Shown here piece by piece: positions 1 through 6,081 of a stretch of DNA of 7,436 nt. Every line of letters begins with the position of its first letter. Positions within the stretch are counted from its first letter, which is position 1. The notes beneath the pieces were generated by a model. The model was given only the letters and a program-made list of their open reading frames with translations. It was not told the DNA's origin and did no database searches. Source of the DNA: Flavobacteriales bacterium (GTDB lineage: Bacteria; Bacteroidota; Bacteroidia; Flavobacteriales_D; SKUL01); assembly GCA_007129985.1 (NCBI GenBank), contig SKUL01000159.1, positions 1 through 7,436 of the forward strand, given 5' to 3'. The position numbers were made by a program, and so were the translations under genes.

Positions 1-369
1 ATTGAATACCGCCAGAAGATTTTCAGCATTTTGGAAGGAGCCTTTTTTGTGGACGCGGGTAACATCTGGTTGTTGAGGCCCGATCCGGTTCGTCCGGGCG
101 GCGACCTTGCCCTCGACCGATTTGCCGGCGAAATTGCCATCGGCGCAGGTGTGGGGGCCCGCTTGAATTTTGACTTCTTTATCATCCGTTTTGACCTTGC
201 CATGCAGATGCGCGACCCATCCATGGCTCCCGGCGAGCGTTGGGCCTTTCAACCCAAGGACGACTACAACAGCAGGGTGGATGATTTCAATGCGGCTAAC
301 CCCGTCAGGAGAGCCAATTATTACAGTCCGCGCCTGAACCTGAATCTGGGTATCGGCTATCCTTTCTAG
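1..369 (+). CDS. BamA/TamA-family (Omp85) outer membrane protein, C-terminal end only
   Basis: This is the last 122 codons of a gene that begins before the window; the frame is open from base 1 to the TAG at 367-369. The translation carries the pattern typical of the end of an Omp85 (bacterial surface antigen) barrel: EGAFFVDAGNIWLL near visible residues 12-25, then alternating hydrophobic strands such as FDFFIIRFDLAMQMRDP, and a terminal strand LNLNLGIGYPF ending in phenylalanine, the usual outer-membrane targeting signature. By family knowledge these proteins insert or translocate other outer-membrane or surface proteins. In Bacteroidota the closest pattern I recall is TamL, the lipoprotein member of the translocation and assembly module. 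The N-terminal lipobox and POTRA repeats that would separate TamL from BamA lie outside the window, so the exact subfamily is inferred. No terminator is visible between its stop and the aldolase promoter. Confidence 0.85.
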   Translation: MEYRQKIFSILEGAFFVDAGNIWLLRPDPVRPGGDLALDRFAGEIAIGAGVGARLNFDFFIIRFDLAMQMRDPSMAPGERWAFQPKDDYNSRVDDFNAANPVRRANYYSPRLNLNLGIGYPF

Positions 370-393
370 ACGGGTGAGTCTGCAAAGTTTTAT

Positions 394-401
394 TAGTTTT
401 G
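394..401 (+). promoter_or_regulatory. Bacteroidota -7 element (TAnnTTTG) ahead of the aldolase gene
   Basis: The octamer TAGTTTTG matches the Bacteroidota primary-sigma -7 consensus TAnnTTTG exactly and is followed by five C residues (402-406). It sits 33 bases before the aldolase ATG, giving a short leader if transcription starts a few bases downstream. I see no TTG at the expected -33 distance (17-23 bases upstream), so the site rests on the -7 box and its position alone. It would drive the aldolase and probably accD. Confidence 0.5.
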
Positions 402-434
402 CCCCCTGTTTTCAAGACCCTCAAAAAGACGTCC

Positions 435-1493
435 ATGACCCTGAACCAAATCACTGAATTGCTGGGCGATAAATCCAACAATCTACTCCAGCACGAATGC
501 ACCACCATAGAGCGTAATCTGCTCCATTTGCCGGGCGGCGATTTTGTTGAACGCTCTTTCGGACCGGGCAACAGAAATCCGCAGGTGTTGAACAACCTTG
601 AACGTATCTATTCGCACGGAAATCTGGGCGGAACGGGCTACCTTTCTATCTTACCTGTGGATCAGGGAATTGAACACAGTGCCGGTGCATCTTTTGCGCC
701 CAATCCCATTTACTTTGACCCCGAGAACATTGTAAAGCTTGCGTTAGAAGGAGGATGCAACGCTGTGGCTTCAACCTTCGGAGTGCTGGCGGCCAATTCT
801 CGCCAGTACGCGCACAAAATTCCGTTTGTGGTGAAAATCAACCACAACGAACTACTCACCTACCCCAACAAATTCGACCAGATACCTTTTGGAAGTGTGC
901 GTGACGCATGGAACCTTGGTGCGGCCGCTGTGGGTGCAACCATTTACTTCGGTTCTGAGGAATCTTCGAGACAGATTATCGAAATAGCCGAGGCCTTTGA
1001 AGAGGCGCACGAATTGGGCATGGCTACCATTTTGTGGTGCTACCTGCGCAACAGCGGTTTCAAAAAAGACGGCACTGACTACCACACCGCCACCGACATA
1101 ACCGCTCAGGCCAATCATCTGGGTGTCACCATTCAAGCGGATATTATCAAGCAAAAACTCCCTACCAACAACGGTGGTTACACCGCGTTGAATTTCGGAA
1201 AAACTCACGCAAAAGTGTACGACCAACTCAGTAGCGACCACCCTATTGACCTTTGTCGCTACCAGGTAGCCAATTGTTACATGGGCCGCATTGGCTTGAT
1301 TAACTCAGGCGGGGCATCCTCTGGCTCAACCGATTTGGCTGAAGCCGTTGAAACCGCAATAATCAACAAAAGAGCAGGTGGCCACGGACTGATTTCCGGT
1401 CGCAAGGCATTTCAAAAACCCATGAATGAAGGGGTAGCCTTGCTCAACGCCATTCAAGCTGTATATTTGAACAACGACATCACCCTTGCTTAA
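435..1493 (+). CDS. fbaB: Class I fructose-bisphosphate aldolase (DhnA/FbaB type)
   Basis: This 352-residue cytoplasmic enzyme should interconvert fructose 1,6-bisphosphate with dihydroxyacetone phosphate plus glyceraldehyde 3-phosphate in glycolysis and gluconeogenesis. It belongs to the Schiff-base-forming DhnA/FbaB family; E. coli FbaB is about 350 residues, so the gene looks complete. Visible signatures are ILPVDQGIEH (a phosphosugar-binding aldolase motif), FVVKINHNELL, and ADIIKQKLP, whose first lysine (Lys239) is the likely Schiff-base lysine by position. The C-terminal part has the glycine-rich INSGGASSG and GLISGRKAFQKP stretches expected to bind phosphate. I chose ATG 435 because the frame upstream to a TTG at 399 overlaps the promoter box and adds residues unlike the family. 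There is no Shine-Dalgarno sequence, which is normal in this phylum. accD follows after 18 bases, so the two are probably cotranscribed. Confidence 0.95.
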   Translation: MTLNQITELLGDKSNNLLQHECTTIERNLLHLPGGDFVERSFGPGNRNPQVLNNLERIYSHGNLGGTGYLSILPVDQGIEHSAGASFAPNPIYFDPENIVKLALEGGCNAVASTFGVLAANSRQYAHKIPFVVKINHNELLTYPNKFDQIPFGSVRDAWNLGAAAVGATIYFGSEESSRQIIEIAEAFEEAHELGMATILWCYLRNSGFKKDGTDYHTATDITAQANHLGVTIQADIIKQKLPTNNGGYTALNFGKTHAKVYDQLSSDHPIDLCRYQVANCYMGRIGLINSGGASSGSTDLAEAVETAIINKRAGGHGLISGRKAFQKPMNEGVALLNAIQAVYLNNDITLA

Positions 1494-1511
1494 GGGCAAA
1501 AATGCGACACC

Positions 1512-2363
1512 ATGGGATGGTTTAAGCGTAACAAAGAAGGGATTACCACCTCCACCAAAGACAAAAGGGAAACCCCCGAAGGACTGTGGTACAAATGCCC
1601 CAAATGCAAGCATGTAGTGACCAGTGAGGAGCATTACGACACCCTATGGGTTTGCGCAAAGTGCGAATACCACGAAAAAATCGGTTCCGAGGAATATTTC
1701 TACCTTCTGTTTGATGAACACAAATACGTGGAAGTCAATAAAAATCTTTCCTCCGGCGACCCGTTGAATTTTGAAGACACCAAGAAGTACACCGATAGGA
1801 TTACTCAAACCCAGGAGAAAACCGGCCTCAAAGATGCCATTCGTACAGCTTACGGGCTCATTCACGGTGACGAAGTAATGGTTGCTGCGATGGATTTCCG
1901 CTTTATCGGTGGCTCGATGGGTTCGGTGGTGGGAGAAAAAATATCCAGAGCTATTGACCACTGCCTCAAGAAAAAAATACCATTAATTATCATCTCCAAA
2001 TCCGGTGGAGCGCGAATGATGGAAGCTGGATTCTCGTTGATGCAAATGGCCAAAACCTCGGCCAAGCTCACTCAACTGGCCAATGCCAAACTACCATTTA
2101 TTTCCATCCTCACTGACCCCACCACGGGTGGTGTAACTGCATCGTTTGCCATGTTGGGCGACCTGAACATTGCAGAGCCGGGCGCTCTCATTGGGTTTGC
2201 CGGTCCGCGTGTAGTGCGCGAAACCATTGGCCGTGACCTACCTGAGGATTTCCAAACCGCTGAATTTGTGAAAGAACACGGCTTTTTGGATTACATCGTT
2301 GATCGCCGCAAACTCAAAGACAACCTGGCCAATGTGCTGACCATGTTAAAATATCAGTCATAA
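1512..2363 (+). CDS. accD: Acetyl-CoA carboxylase carboxyltransferase subunit beta
   Basis: AccD (283 residues) pairs with AccA to move the carboxyl group from carboxybiotin on AccB to acetyl-CoA, making malonyl-CoA for fatty-acid synthesis. The N-terminus has the four-cysteine zinc ribbon (CPKC at 29-32 and CAKC at 48-51) typical of bacterial AccD. The carboxyltransferase (crotonase-fold) domain follows from about residue 95, with FIGGSMGSVVGEKI, ISKSGGARMMEAG, LTDPTTGGVTASFAMLGD and GFAGPRVVRETI, which form the acyl-CoA site and oxyanion-hole glycines. Length and motifs are normal. The start at ATG 1512 gives the usual short leader MGWFKRN; the nearby ATG at 1502 is in another frame. It lies 18 bases after the aldolase stop with no promoter or terminator between. 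AccA is not in the window, so the partner is encoded elsewhere. The stop codon abuts the rpsO promoter. Confidence 0.97.
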   Translation: MGWFKRNKEGITTSTKDKRETPEGLWYKCPKCKHVVTSEEHYDTLWVCAKCEYHEKIGSEEYFYLLFDEHKYVEVNKNLSSGDPLNFEDTKKYTDRITQTQEKTGLKDAIRTAYGLIHGDEVMVAAMDFRFIGGSMGSVVGEKISRAIDHCLKKKIPLIIISKSGGARMMEAGFSLMQMAKTSAKLTQLANAKLPFISILTDPTTGGVTASFAMLGDLNIAEPGALIGFAGPRVVRETIGRDLPEDFQTAEFVKEHGFLDYIVDRRKLKDNLANVLTMLKYQS

Positions 2364-2393
2364 TTGGTTTTGCCAAAAATAGGCGTATCTTTG
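2364..2393 (+). promoter_or_regulatory. rpsO promoter: TTG, 19-base spacer, TATCTTTG
   Basis: A TTG at 2364-2366 and a perfect TAnnTTTG box (TATCTTTG, 2386-2393) are separated by 19 bases, within the 17-23 base spacing known for Bacteroidota -33/-7 promoters. A C-rich stretch follows (2394-2400). The -33 TTG starts on the base after the accD stop codon. Transcription would begin near 2400, giving a leader of about 33 bases before the rpsO ATG. This is the best-formed promoter in the window. Confidence 0.72.
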
Positions 2394-2432
2394 CCGCCCC
2401 AAATACATAAGAATCATTTCAACAATATTGGC

Positions 2433-2702
2433 ATGTATTTAACTACCGAAAAGAAAAAAGAGATTTTTAAGCAGTACGGACAGTCGGAGACTGACACCGG
2501 AAGCACTGAGGGGCAGATTGCCCTGTTCACTTACCGCATTCAGCACCTTACCGAGCACCTGAAAAACAACCGCAAGGATTTCAACACCGAGCGATCGTTG
2601 GTACGTTTGGTTGGTAAGCGTCGACGTTTGCTGGATTACCTGAAAGCTAATGACATTGAGAAGTACCGTATCCTTATCAAGGATCTTGGCATCCGAAAGT
2701 AA
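2433..2702 (+). CDS. rpsO: 30S ribosomal protein S15
   Basis: At 89 residues it equals the standard length of bacterial S15, which binds the central domain of 16S rRNA early in 30S assembly and forms an intersubunit bridge. The sequence shows the family core: MYLTTEKKKEIFKQYG, DTGSTEGQIALFTYRI, HLTEHLKNNRKDFNTERSL, VGKRRRLLDYLK and the C-terminal LGIRK. I chose ATG 2433 because it gives the canonical N-terminus; the frame is open back to a TTG at 2364, but that extension runs through the promoter and is not S15-like. It has its own promoter and is followed by a hairpin terminator and then pnp, the same order as in E. coli and many other bacteria. S15 often autoregulates by binding its own leader; the short leader here shows no obvious pseudoknot to my eye. 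Confidence 0.98.
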   Translation: MYLTTEKKKEIFKQYGQSETDTGSTEGQIALFTYRIQHLTEHLKNNRKDFNTERSLVRLVGKRRRLLDYLKANDIEKYRILIKDLGIRK

Positions 2703-2740
2703 GGATTGTCCTGATTACGTACATACTTCATGAAACGAAC

Positions 2741-2778
2741 GGAAAGGCAACTGCTTCGGTGGTTGCCTTTTCCTGTTT
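2741..2778 (+). terminator. Intrinsic terminator or attenuator between rpsO and pnp
   Basis: The arm at 2743-2754 pairs with 2759-2770 over 12 base pairs (two G-U wobbles near the tip), closed by a C(UUCG)G tetraloop at 2755-2758. Two further G-C pairs can form outside a one-base bulge at T2771. The tail after the stem (TCCTGTTTA) is only moderately U-rich, although Ts at the end of the stem (2768-2771) help. It lies 38 bases after the rpsO stop. The poor U tail suggests incomplete termination, with some read-through into pnp; that part is inference. Confidence 0.72.
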
Positions 2779-2803
2779 ATGCCACCCCTGAACATGTAAA
2801 TGC

Positions 2804-2842
2804 AAGAAGAAAGAAGAAGAATTAATTAACAACCAGAAGAAG
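2804..2842 (+). repeat. Purine-only GAA-type repeat in the pnp leader
   Basis: Bases 2804-2821 are all purines built from AAG/GAA units, and an AGAAGAAG copy (2835-2842) directly abuts the pnp start codon. The two tracts are separated by a short AT-rich spacer (TTAATTAACAACC). The second tract could weakly act as a ribosome-binding site. It could also be a landing site for S1-domain proteins or simply low-complexity leader. No other gene in the window has such a leader. Confidence 0.4.
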
Positions 2843-4990
2843 ATGAATTACGAATTGGTAACAAAAACAATTGACCTCGGTGATGGAAAGGCCATTACCA
2901 TTGAAACTGGCAAACTTGCCAAGCAAGCCGACGGAGCCGTTGTAGTCCGAATGGGAAACACCATGCTCCTGGCCACCGTAGTAGCAGCAGAAGAAGCGCG
3001 CGAAGGCGTTGACTTTTTGCCGCTTACTGTAGAATACCGCGAAAAATACTCCGCAACCGGAAAGTTTCCCGGGGGTTTCTTCAAACGCGAAGCCCGTCCA
3101 TCGGAGGATGAGATATTAACCATGCGATTGGTGGATCGCGCATTGCGTCCGCTTTTTCCTGATGATTTTCACGCCGAAGTGCAGGTTATCATCAACCTGA
3201 TTTCGGGTGACCGCGAGCATGTGCCCGATGCAATGGCTTGCCTTGCCGCATCTGCTGCCCTCGCTGTTTCTGACATTCCATTCAACGGACCCGTTTCTGA
3301 GGTTCGCGTTGGTCGCATCAACGGCCAATACGTTGTGAACCCTACCGCGACCGAAATGAAGGACTGCGATATGGACATGGTGATTGCCGGAACACTCGAC
3401 AACATCATGATGGTTGAAGGCGAAATGTCGGAAGTGAGCGAAGACGAAATGCTCAAAGCCATCGAAATCGGCCACGCAGCTGTAAAAGAGCACTGCAAGG
3501 CACTTGTTGAGCTCGGGCAGGCAGTGCCTAAATCGCACACCAAGCGCACGTACCAACATGAACCGGAGCCCGATGCGGCACTTTACGAAGATGTGAAAGC
3601 AGCTTGTTACCAGGCATGCTACGACATCGCGAAAAGCGGCCACGCTTCAAAAGCACTCCGCAAAGAATTGTTCTCAGCTGTTAAAGAGCAGTACGTGAGC
3701 AAATTCTCCGAAGAGGAACTCGCAGAAAAAAGCTGGTACATCAGCACTTACTATAAGAAAGTGGAAAAAGAAGCTGTTCGCGATGCCGTACTTAACGAAG
3801 GTATCCGACTTGATGGCCGCAAAACCACTGACATTCGCGGTATTTGGTGCGAGGTAGATTACTTGCCCATGACACACGGCTCAGCCATCTTTACCCGTGG
3901 TGAAACACAATCGCTCACCACGTTGACACTCGGCTCCAGCCGCGACGAACAAACCATTGACAGTGCGTTGGTAGAAGGAAGCTCAGATTTTATGCTGCAC
4001 TACAACTTCCCGCCGTTCAGTACCGGTGAAGCGCGCCCAATCCGCTCTACCAGCCGTCGCGAAATCGGTCACGGTAACCTCGCATTGCGGGCATTGAAAC
4101 CGGTTATACCTCCGCAGGAAGAAAACCCCTACACCATTCGTATTGTGTCGGATATTCTTGAATCAAACGGCTCGTCATCCATGGCCACCGTTTGCGCAGG
4201 AACACTCGCCCTGATGGACGGTGGTGTTAAAATCAAGCGTCCTGTTTCAGGAATCGCCATGGGTATGATTGCCAAGCCCGAAACCGGCCAAATCGCCATC
4301 CTTTCTGATATCCTTGGTGATGAAGACCACCTCGGGGATATGGACTTTAAAGTAACTGGAACTTCGCAGGGTATTACCGCATGCCAGATGGACATCAAGG
4401 TAGACGGACTCACTTTTGAGACCCTGAAAACGGCCCTGCTTCAAGCCAAAGACGGAAGAGAGCACATTTTGAATGAAATGCTCAAAACCATCTCTGAGCC
4501 ACGTGCAGACTATAAAGACCACACTCCACGCATCATTTCTTTCACCATTCCCAAAGAATTCATCGGGCCTGTTATCGGACCCGGCGGAAAAATCATCCAG
4601 GAAATCCAAGCCGAAACCAATACGGTTGTTTCCATTGATGAGGAAGACGGCGTAGGAATCGTAGCTATTATGTCTCAGAACAAAGAAGACATTGAGCGTG
4701 CAGAAAAAATGGTGAAGCAAATTGCCTTTCCTCCTACCGTTGAAGTAGGCGAAGAATACGAAGGGAAAGTAAAGTCTATCATGCCTTACGGAGCCTTTGT
4801 GGAGATCCTTCCCGGCATGGATGGATTGCTGCACATTTCGGAGATTGAGTGGAAACGCCTCGACCGGGTGGAAGATGCCATCAAAGAAGGTGAGCTCGTG
4901 AAATTCAAGGTTACCGGCAAAGACCCGAAATCGGGTAAATTCAAACTTTCGAGAAAAGTATTGCTACCCAAACCGGAATCAGCAAACTAA
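2843..4990 (+). CDS. pnp: Polyribonucleotide nucleotidyltransferase (PNPase)
   Basis: PNPase degrades RNA 3' to 5' by phosphorolysis, releasing nucleoside diphosphates, and can add tails in reverse; it acts as a cytoplasmic trimer. The 715-residue product matches the family length. Order of parts: first RNase PH domain (about 10-140) with the RNA-channel loop GGFFKREARP (77-86); helical domain (about 145-235); second RNase PH domain (about 320-545) with the phosphate-binding SNGSSSM (441-447) and the metal and catalytic stretch GDEDHLGDMDFK including Asp493 and Asp499; KH domain with its GxxG loop GPGG at 579-582; and an S1 domain from about 637 to 707 (EGKVKSIMPYGAFVEI). All key residues are present. 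The start at ATG 2843 gives the usual MNYELV-type N-terminus. It follows rpsO across a hairpin terminator; I see no TAnnTTTG box in the 140-base gap, so read-through from rpsO may supply transcription. A strong terminator follows. Confidence 0.98.
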   Translation: MNYELVTKTIDLGDGKAITIETGKLAKQADGAVVVRMGNTMLLATVVAAEEAREGVDFLPLTVEYREKYSATGKFPGGFFKREARPSEDEILTMRLVDRALRPLFPDDFHAEVQVIINLISGDREHVPDAMACLAASAALAVSDIPFNGPVSEVRVGRINGQYVVNPTATEMKDCDMDMVIAGTLDNIMMVEGEMSEVSEDEMLKAIEIGHAAVKEHCKALVELGQAVPKSHTKRTYQHEPEPDAALYEDVKAACYQACYDIAKSGHASKALRKELFSAVKEQYVSKFSEEELAEKSWYISTYYKKVEKEAVRDAVLNEGIRLDGRKTTDIRGIWCEVDYLPMTHGSAIFTRGETQSLTTLTLGSSRDEQTIDSALVEGSSDFMLHYNFPPFSTGEARPIRSTSRREIGHGNLALRALKPVIPPQEENPYTIRIVSDILESNGSSSMATVCAGTLALMDGGVKIKRPVSGIAMGMIAKPETGQIAILSDILGDEDHLGDMDFKVTGTSQGITACQMDIKVDGLTFETLKTALLQAKDGREHILNEMLKTISEPRADYKDHTPRIISFTIPKEFIGPVIGPGGKIIQEIQAETNTVVSIDEEDGVGIVAIMSQNKEDIERAEKMVKQIAFPPTVEVGEEYEGKVKSIMPYGAFVEILPGMDGLLHISEIEWKRLDRVEDAIKEGELVKFKVTGKDPKSGKFKLSRKVLLPKPESAN

Positions 4991-4991
4991 T

Positions 4992-5018
4992 ACCGATCAA
5001 TCGGTTAACACTACCGAT
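4992..5018 (+). repeat. Short inverted and direct repeats ACCGAT/ATCGGT after pnp
   Basis: ACCGAT (4992-4997) and ATCGGT (5000-5005) form a perfect six-base inverted repeat with a two-base centre, and ACCGAT recurs at 5013-5018. A further ATCGGT lies at 5083-5088, beyond the terminator and in front of rpoD. The two-base centre is too tight for a good RNA hairpin, but the middle ATCGGT copy can pair with the later ACCGAT over a seven-base loop. The function is unknown and chance is possible. Confidence 0.3.
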
Positions 5019-5022
5019 AAGC

Positions 5023-5052
5023 AAAAAGCCTGCACCACTGCGGGCTTTTTTT
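5023..5052 (+). terminator. Strong intrinsic terminator after pnp
   Basis: The arm at 5023-5034 (five As, then GCCTGCA) pairs with 5039-5050 over 12 base pairs, with one T-G wobble, around the loop CCAC (5035-5038). Seven consecutive Ts (5046-5052) form the tail. This is a textbook Rho-independent terminator 33 bases after the pnp stop, isolating pnp from rpoD. The matching A-run on the other side could let it work in both directions, but no minus-strand gene is nearby to need that. Confidence 0.92.
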
Positions 5053-5125
5053 GTACCTGTGCTCAACTGAAGTGTAACCTAAATCGGTGCGCATCGTTTA
5101 TTAAAGCGCATTCGAAAACAAAGCT

Positions 5126-5995
5126 ATGAGACAGTTAAAAATATCGAAGCAGGTTACCAATCGGGAGACAGCGTCGCTCGATAAGTACCTGCAGGAAATT
5201 GGTCGGGTGGACCTGATTTCGGCCGAAGAGGAGGTAGAATTGGCGCGCAGGATTAAAACCGGCGACCAGGAAGCATTGGAGAGACTCACAAAGGCCAACC
5301 TGCGCTTTGTGGTTTCGGTGGCCAAGCAATACCAGAATCAGGGCCTTACTTTGCCCGACCTTATCAACGAGGGAAACCTCGGGTTGATAAAAGCCGCACA
5401 GCGATTTGATGAAACGAGGGGGTTCAAGTTCATCTCTTACGCTGTTTGGTGGATTCGTCAGTCTATTCTTCAGGCATTGGCCGAGCAGGCGCGAATCGTA
5501 AGACTTCCGCTCAATAAAATCGGCTCCATCAACAAGGTAAACCGTGCCTTTTCAAAGCTGGAGCAGGAATTTGAGCGTCCGCCTTCTATGGAGGAATTGG
5601 CCGAGGTGTTGGAAATGTCGCTCGAAGACGTAAAGCAAACCCTGCGCAACTCCGGACGCCATGTGAGTATGGACGCCCCGCTCACTAACGATGAGAGCTC
5701 TTCGGGCAATATGTACGACATCCTCACCAATGATGATGTACCCGGGCCCGAAACACGCATCATGGCCGACTCACTCCGCAAAGAAATTGAACGTTCGCTT
5801 CACACGCTCACCACCCGCGAGGCCGATGTTATCCGTCTTTACTTCGGAATTGACAACACACACTCCATGACATTGGAGGAAATTGGCGAGCGCTTTGACC
5901 TTACCCGTGAGCGCGTTCGGCAGATTAAGGAAAAAGCCATCCGACGATTGAAACATACTGCAAGAAGCAAGGTTCTCAGAGCATATCTTGGTTAA
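5126..5995 (+). CDS. rpoD: Primary RNA polymerase sigma factor (sigma-70 family, RpoD/SigA)
   Basis: This 289-residue protein directs RNA polymerase to housekeeping promoters. Region 1.2 (about 17-50, SLDKYLQEIGRVDLISAEEE) begins almost at the N-terminus, so the acidic region 1.1 of E. coli RpoD is absent, as is normal for Bacteroidota primary sigma factors (about 287 residues). Region 2 spans about 56-126 and includes LRFVVSVAKQYQNQGL, DLINEGNLGLIKAAQRFD and the promoter-melting/-10 recognition stretch YAVWWIRQSILQAL (Trp108, Trp109). Region 3 is about 130-175, followed by an acidic linker (NDESSSGNMYDIL). Region 4 ends the protein, with a helix-turn-helix at about 248-276 (MTLEEIGERFDLTRERVRQI) that reads the -33 element. 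It is flanked by strong terminators on both sides, so it is probably a single-gene unit. I see no clear TAnnTTTG promoter in the 73 bases between the upstream terminator and the ATG, and no Shine-Dalgarno sequence. Confidence 0.97.
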   Translation: MRQLKISKQVTNRETASLDKYLQEIGRVDLISAEEEVELARRIKTGDQEALERLTKANLRFVVSVAKQYQNQGLTLPDLINEGNLGLIKAAQRFDETRGFKFISYAVWWIRQSILQALAEQARIVRLPLNKIGSINKVNRAFSKLEQEFERPPSMEELAEVLEMSLEDVKQTLRNSGRHVSMDAPLTNDESSSGNMYDILTNDDVPGPETRIMADSLRKEIERSLHTLTTREADVIRLYFGIDNTHSMTLEEIGERFDLTRERVRQIKEKAIRRLKHTARSKVLRAYLG

Positions 5996-6002
5996 CGCAC
6001 AT

Positions 6003-6010
6003 TACCTTTG
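6003..6010 (+). promoter_or_regulatory. TAnnTTTG box between the rpoD stop and its terminator
   Basis: TACCTTTG matches the Bacteroidota -7 consensus exactly and lies 7 bases after the rpoD stop. No TTG is found at the correct -33 distance (the nearest, at 5988-5990, is only 12 bases away). If active, transcription would start at about 6016 and meet the terminator hairpin at 6023 at once. It may be a chance match, or the start of an attenuated rpe leader. Confidence 0.3.
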
Positions 6011-6022
6011 CTGTGAAAACAG

Positions 6023-6049
6023 AAGGAGGCTTTCGGGCCTCCTTTTTTT
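6023..6049 (+). terminator. Strong intrinsic terminator after rpoD
   Basis: AAGGAGGC (6023-6030) pairs perfectly with GCCTCCTT (6037-6044), and an inner U-G pair closes a UUCG tetraloop. A run of seven Ts (6043-6049) overlaps the end of the stem and forms the tail. It stands 27 bases after the rpoD stop and 32 bases before the rpe ATG, so rpe needs its own promoter or read-through. Confidence 0.93.
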
Positions 6050-6050
6050 G

Positions 6051-6058
6051 TTACTTTG
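6051..6058 (+). promoter_or_regulatory. Probable rpe promoter -7 element (TTACTTTG)
   Basis: TTACTTTG is one base off TAnnTTTG (or a TA-TTTG pair with one spacer base missing). It is followed by CCCTGC, much like the C-rich starts after the boxes at 394-401 and 2386-2393. It sits directly behind the rpoD terminator and 23 bases before the rpe ATG. No -33 TTG is evident because the upstream bases belong to the hairpin. The position makes it the best candidate for rpe. Confidence 0.42.
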
Positions 6059-6081
6059 CCCTGCAATCAAGCCCTTGTAAC

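Noticed and set aside
399..434. Upstream TTG start for the aldolase
   Set aside because: The extension overlaps the promoter box and adds residues not seen in the family; ATG 435 gives normal length.
852..1241. 129-codon minus-strand open frame within the aldolase gene
   Set aside because: Antisense to the catalytic core of the aldolase, with no family resemblance; treated as a shadow.
1326..1634. 102-codon minus-strand open frame spanning the aldolase-accD junction
   Set aside because: Covers the ends of two well-supported genes and has no recognisable motif.
2364..2432. Upstream TTG start for rpsO
   Set aside because: S15 is 89 residues from ATG 2433; the extension translates the promoter and leader.
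3116..3643. 175-codon minus-strand open frame inside pnp, with a second overlapping one at 3169-3549
   Set aside because: Two antisense frames overlap each other over the same conserved gene, neither resembles a known protein, and no promoter stands before them.
4247..4834. 195-codon open frame on the minus strand inside pnp
   Set aside because: It lies wholly antisense to conserved PNPase domains and its translation is rich in F, H and N with no recognisable motif; it is a by-product of pnp codon use.
6013..6081. GTG start that would extend rpe by 23 codons
   Set aside because: The extension would encode the terminator hairpin of rpoD; ATG 6082 gives the canonical N-terminus.
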